NCBI GenBank assembly: GCA_021850555.1 | Contig: JAJZLX010000405.1 | Location: 1 to 13,315 of the forward strand | Direction: 5' to 3' | Source of the DNA: Pseudomonadota bacterium | GTDB taxonomy: Bacteria > Pseudomonadota > Gammaproteobacteria > Steroidobacterales > Steroidobacteraceae | Length of the DNA: 13,315 bases | Shown here: positions 13,197 to 13,315 of the stretch, piece by piece | Layout: each line of letters starts with the position of its first letter | Position numbering within the stretch: the stretch's first letter is position 1 | The notes under the pieces: generated by a model | Database searches by the model: none | What the model was told of the DNA's origin: nothing | The model's input: the letters and a program-made list of their open reading frames with translations, nothing else | Made by a program: the position numbers and the translations under genes

Positions 13197-13315
13197 CTAT
13201 GCGGCCGTGGGCGAAATATTTTCGACCTGGGGGACGGCCGTGCCGGATTCGCCACCAGGCGCCGTCGGCGCGGCCTGCTCGAGAAGCGCTTCGGCGTACC
13301 GGTCGAGAAATGCCT
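13197..13315 (-). CDS. 3' end of an unknown gene upstream of ssb (partial)
   Basis: The minus strand is open from the right edge to a TAG at 13197-13199, giving 38 residues that begin AFLDRYAEALLEQAA and end VENISPTAA. The start and the rest of the protein are outside the window. A helical segment followed by an Ala/Pro/Gly tail is all that can be seen, and no family can be named. It precedes ssb by about 70 bases and may belong to the same replication or recombination module. Confidence 0.5.
   Translation of the reverse strand, partial: AFLDRYAEALLEQAAPTAPGGESGTAVPQVENISPTAA

Noticed and set aside
1..13315. CRISPR array, tRNA or rRNA genes
   Set aside because: No regularly spaced repeats, cloverleaf or ribosomal RNA signatures were seen.

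Overview
The window carries most of a conjugative type IVb (thin) pilus operon of the IncI1/R64 kind, read on the minus strand, with a small DNA-replication module (ssb and a Toprim primase) upstream of it and the wreck of a group II intron downstream. The sequence is visibly GC-rich. The gene set is typical of mobile elements of Proteobacteria that use an MPF-I (IncI-like) transfer system, either an integrative conjugative element or a plasmid. No core chromosomal gene is present, so the exact host cannot be named.

Layout, reading the minus strand from the right edge: the 3' end of an unrecognised gene (13315-13197); ssb (13126-12590) with a strong terminator; a zinc-ribbon/Toprim primase (12473-11442) with a strong terminator; then an AT-richer gap with the probable pil promoter. 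The pil operon follows: pilL (11304-10534), pilN secretin (10531-8999), pilP (8981-8352), pilO2 (8343-7186), pilQ ATPase (7183-5495), an unrecognised 128-residue membrane protein (5483-5097), pilR platform (5104-3962), pilS major pilin (3939-3436), a small membrane-anchored protein perhaps related to PilM (3420-3091), and a very large pilV adhesin (3081-1003). Gaps between pil genes are only a few to about 20 bases, and one pair overlaps, so this is one transcription unit. On the left edge, on the plus strand, are the last 24 codons of an unknown gene, a hairpin terminator, a broken group II intron reverse transcriptase (about 242-809), and recognisable intron domains V and VI ending near 880.

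The parts fit one machine: PilN and PilL form the outer-membrane exit, PilP, PilO and PilR form the inner-membrane frame, PilQ powers assembly, PilS is the fibre and PilV the tip adhesin that contacts the recipient cell. The most unusual point is that both pilins seem to be made without the prepilin leader peptide. PilS begins at GTG with an acidic residue at position 5, exactly where a mature pilin would begin, and an in-frame stop two codons upstream rules out a longer form. PilV begins just as abruptly. The prepilin peptidase (PilU) and the lytic transglycosylase (PilT) that lie between pilS and pilV in R64 are absent here, as are the shufflon and its Rci recombinase within the window. This suggests a thin-pilus lineage that assembles pilins without leader processing, or does so by an unknown route.
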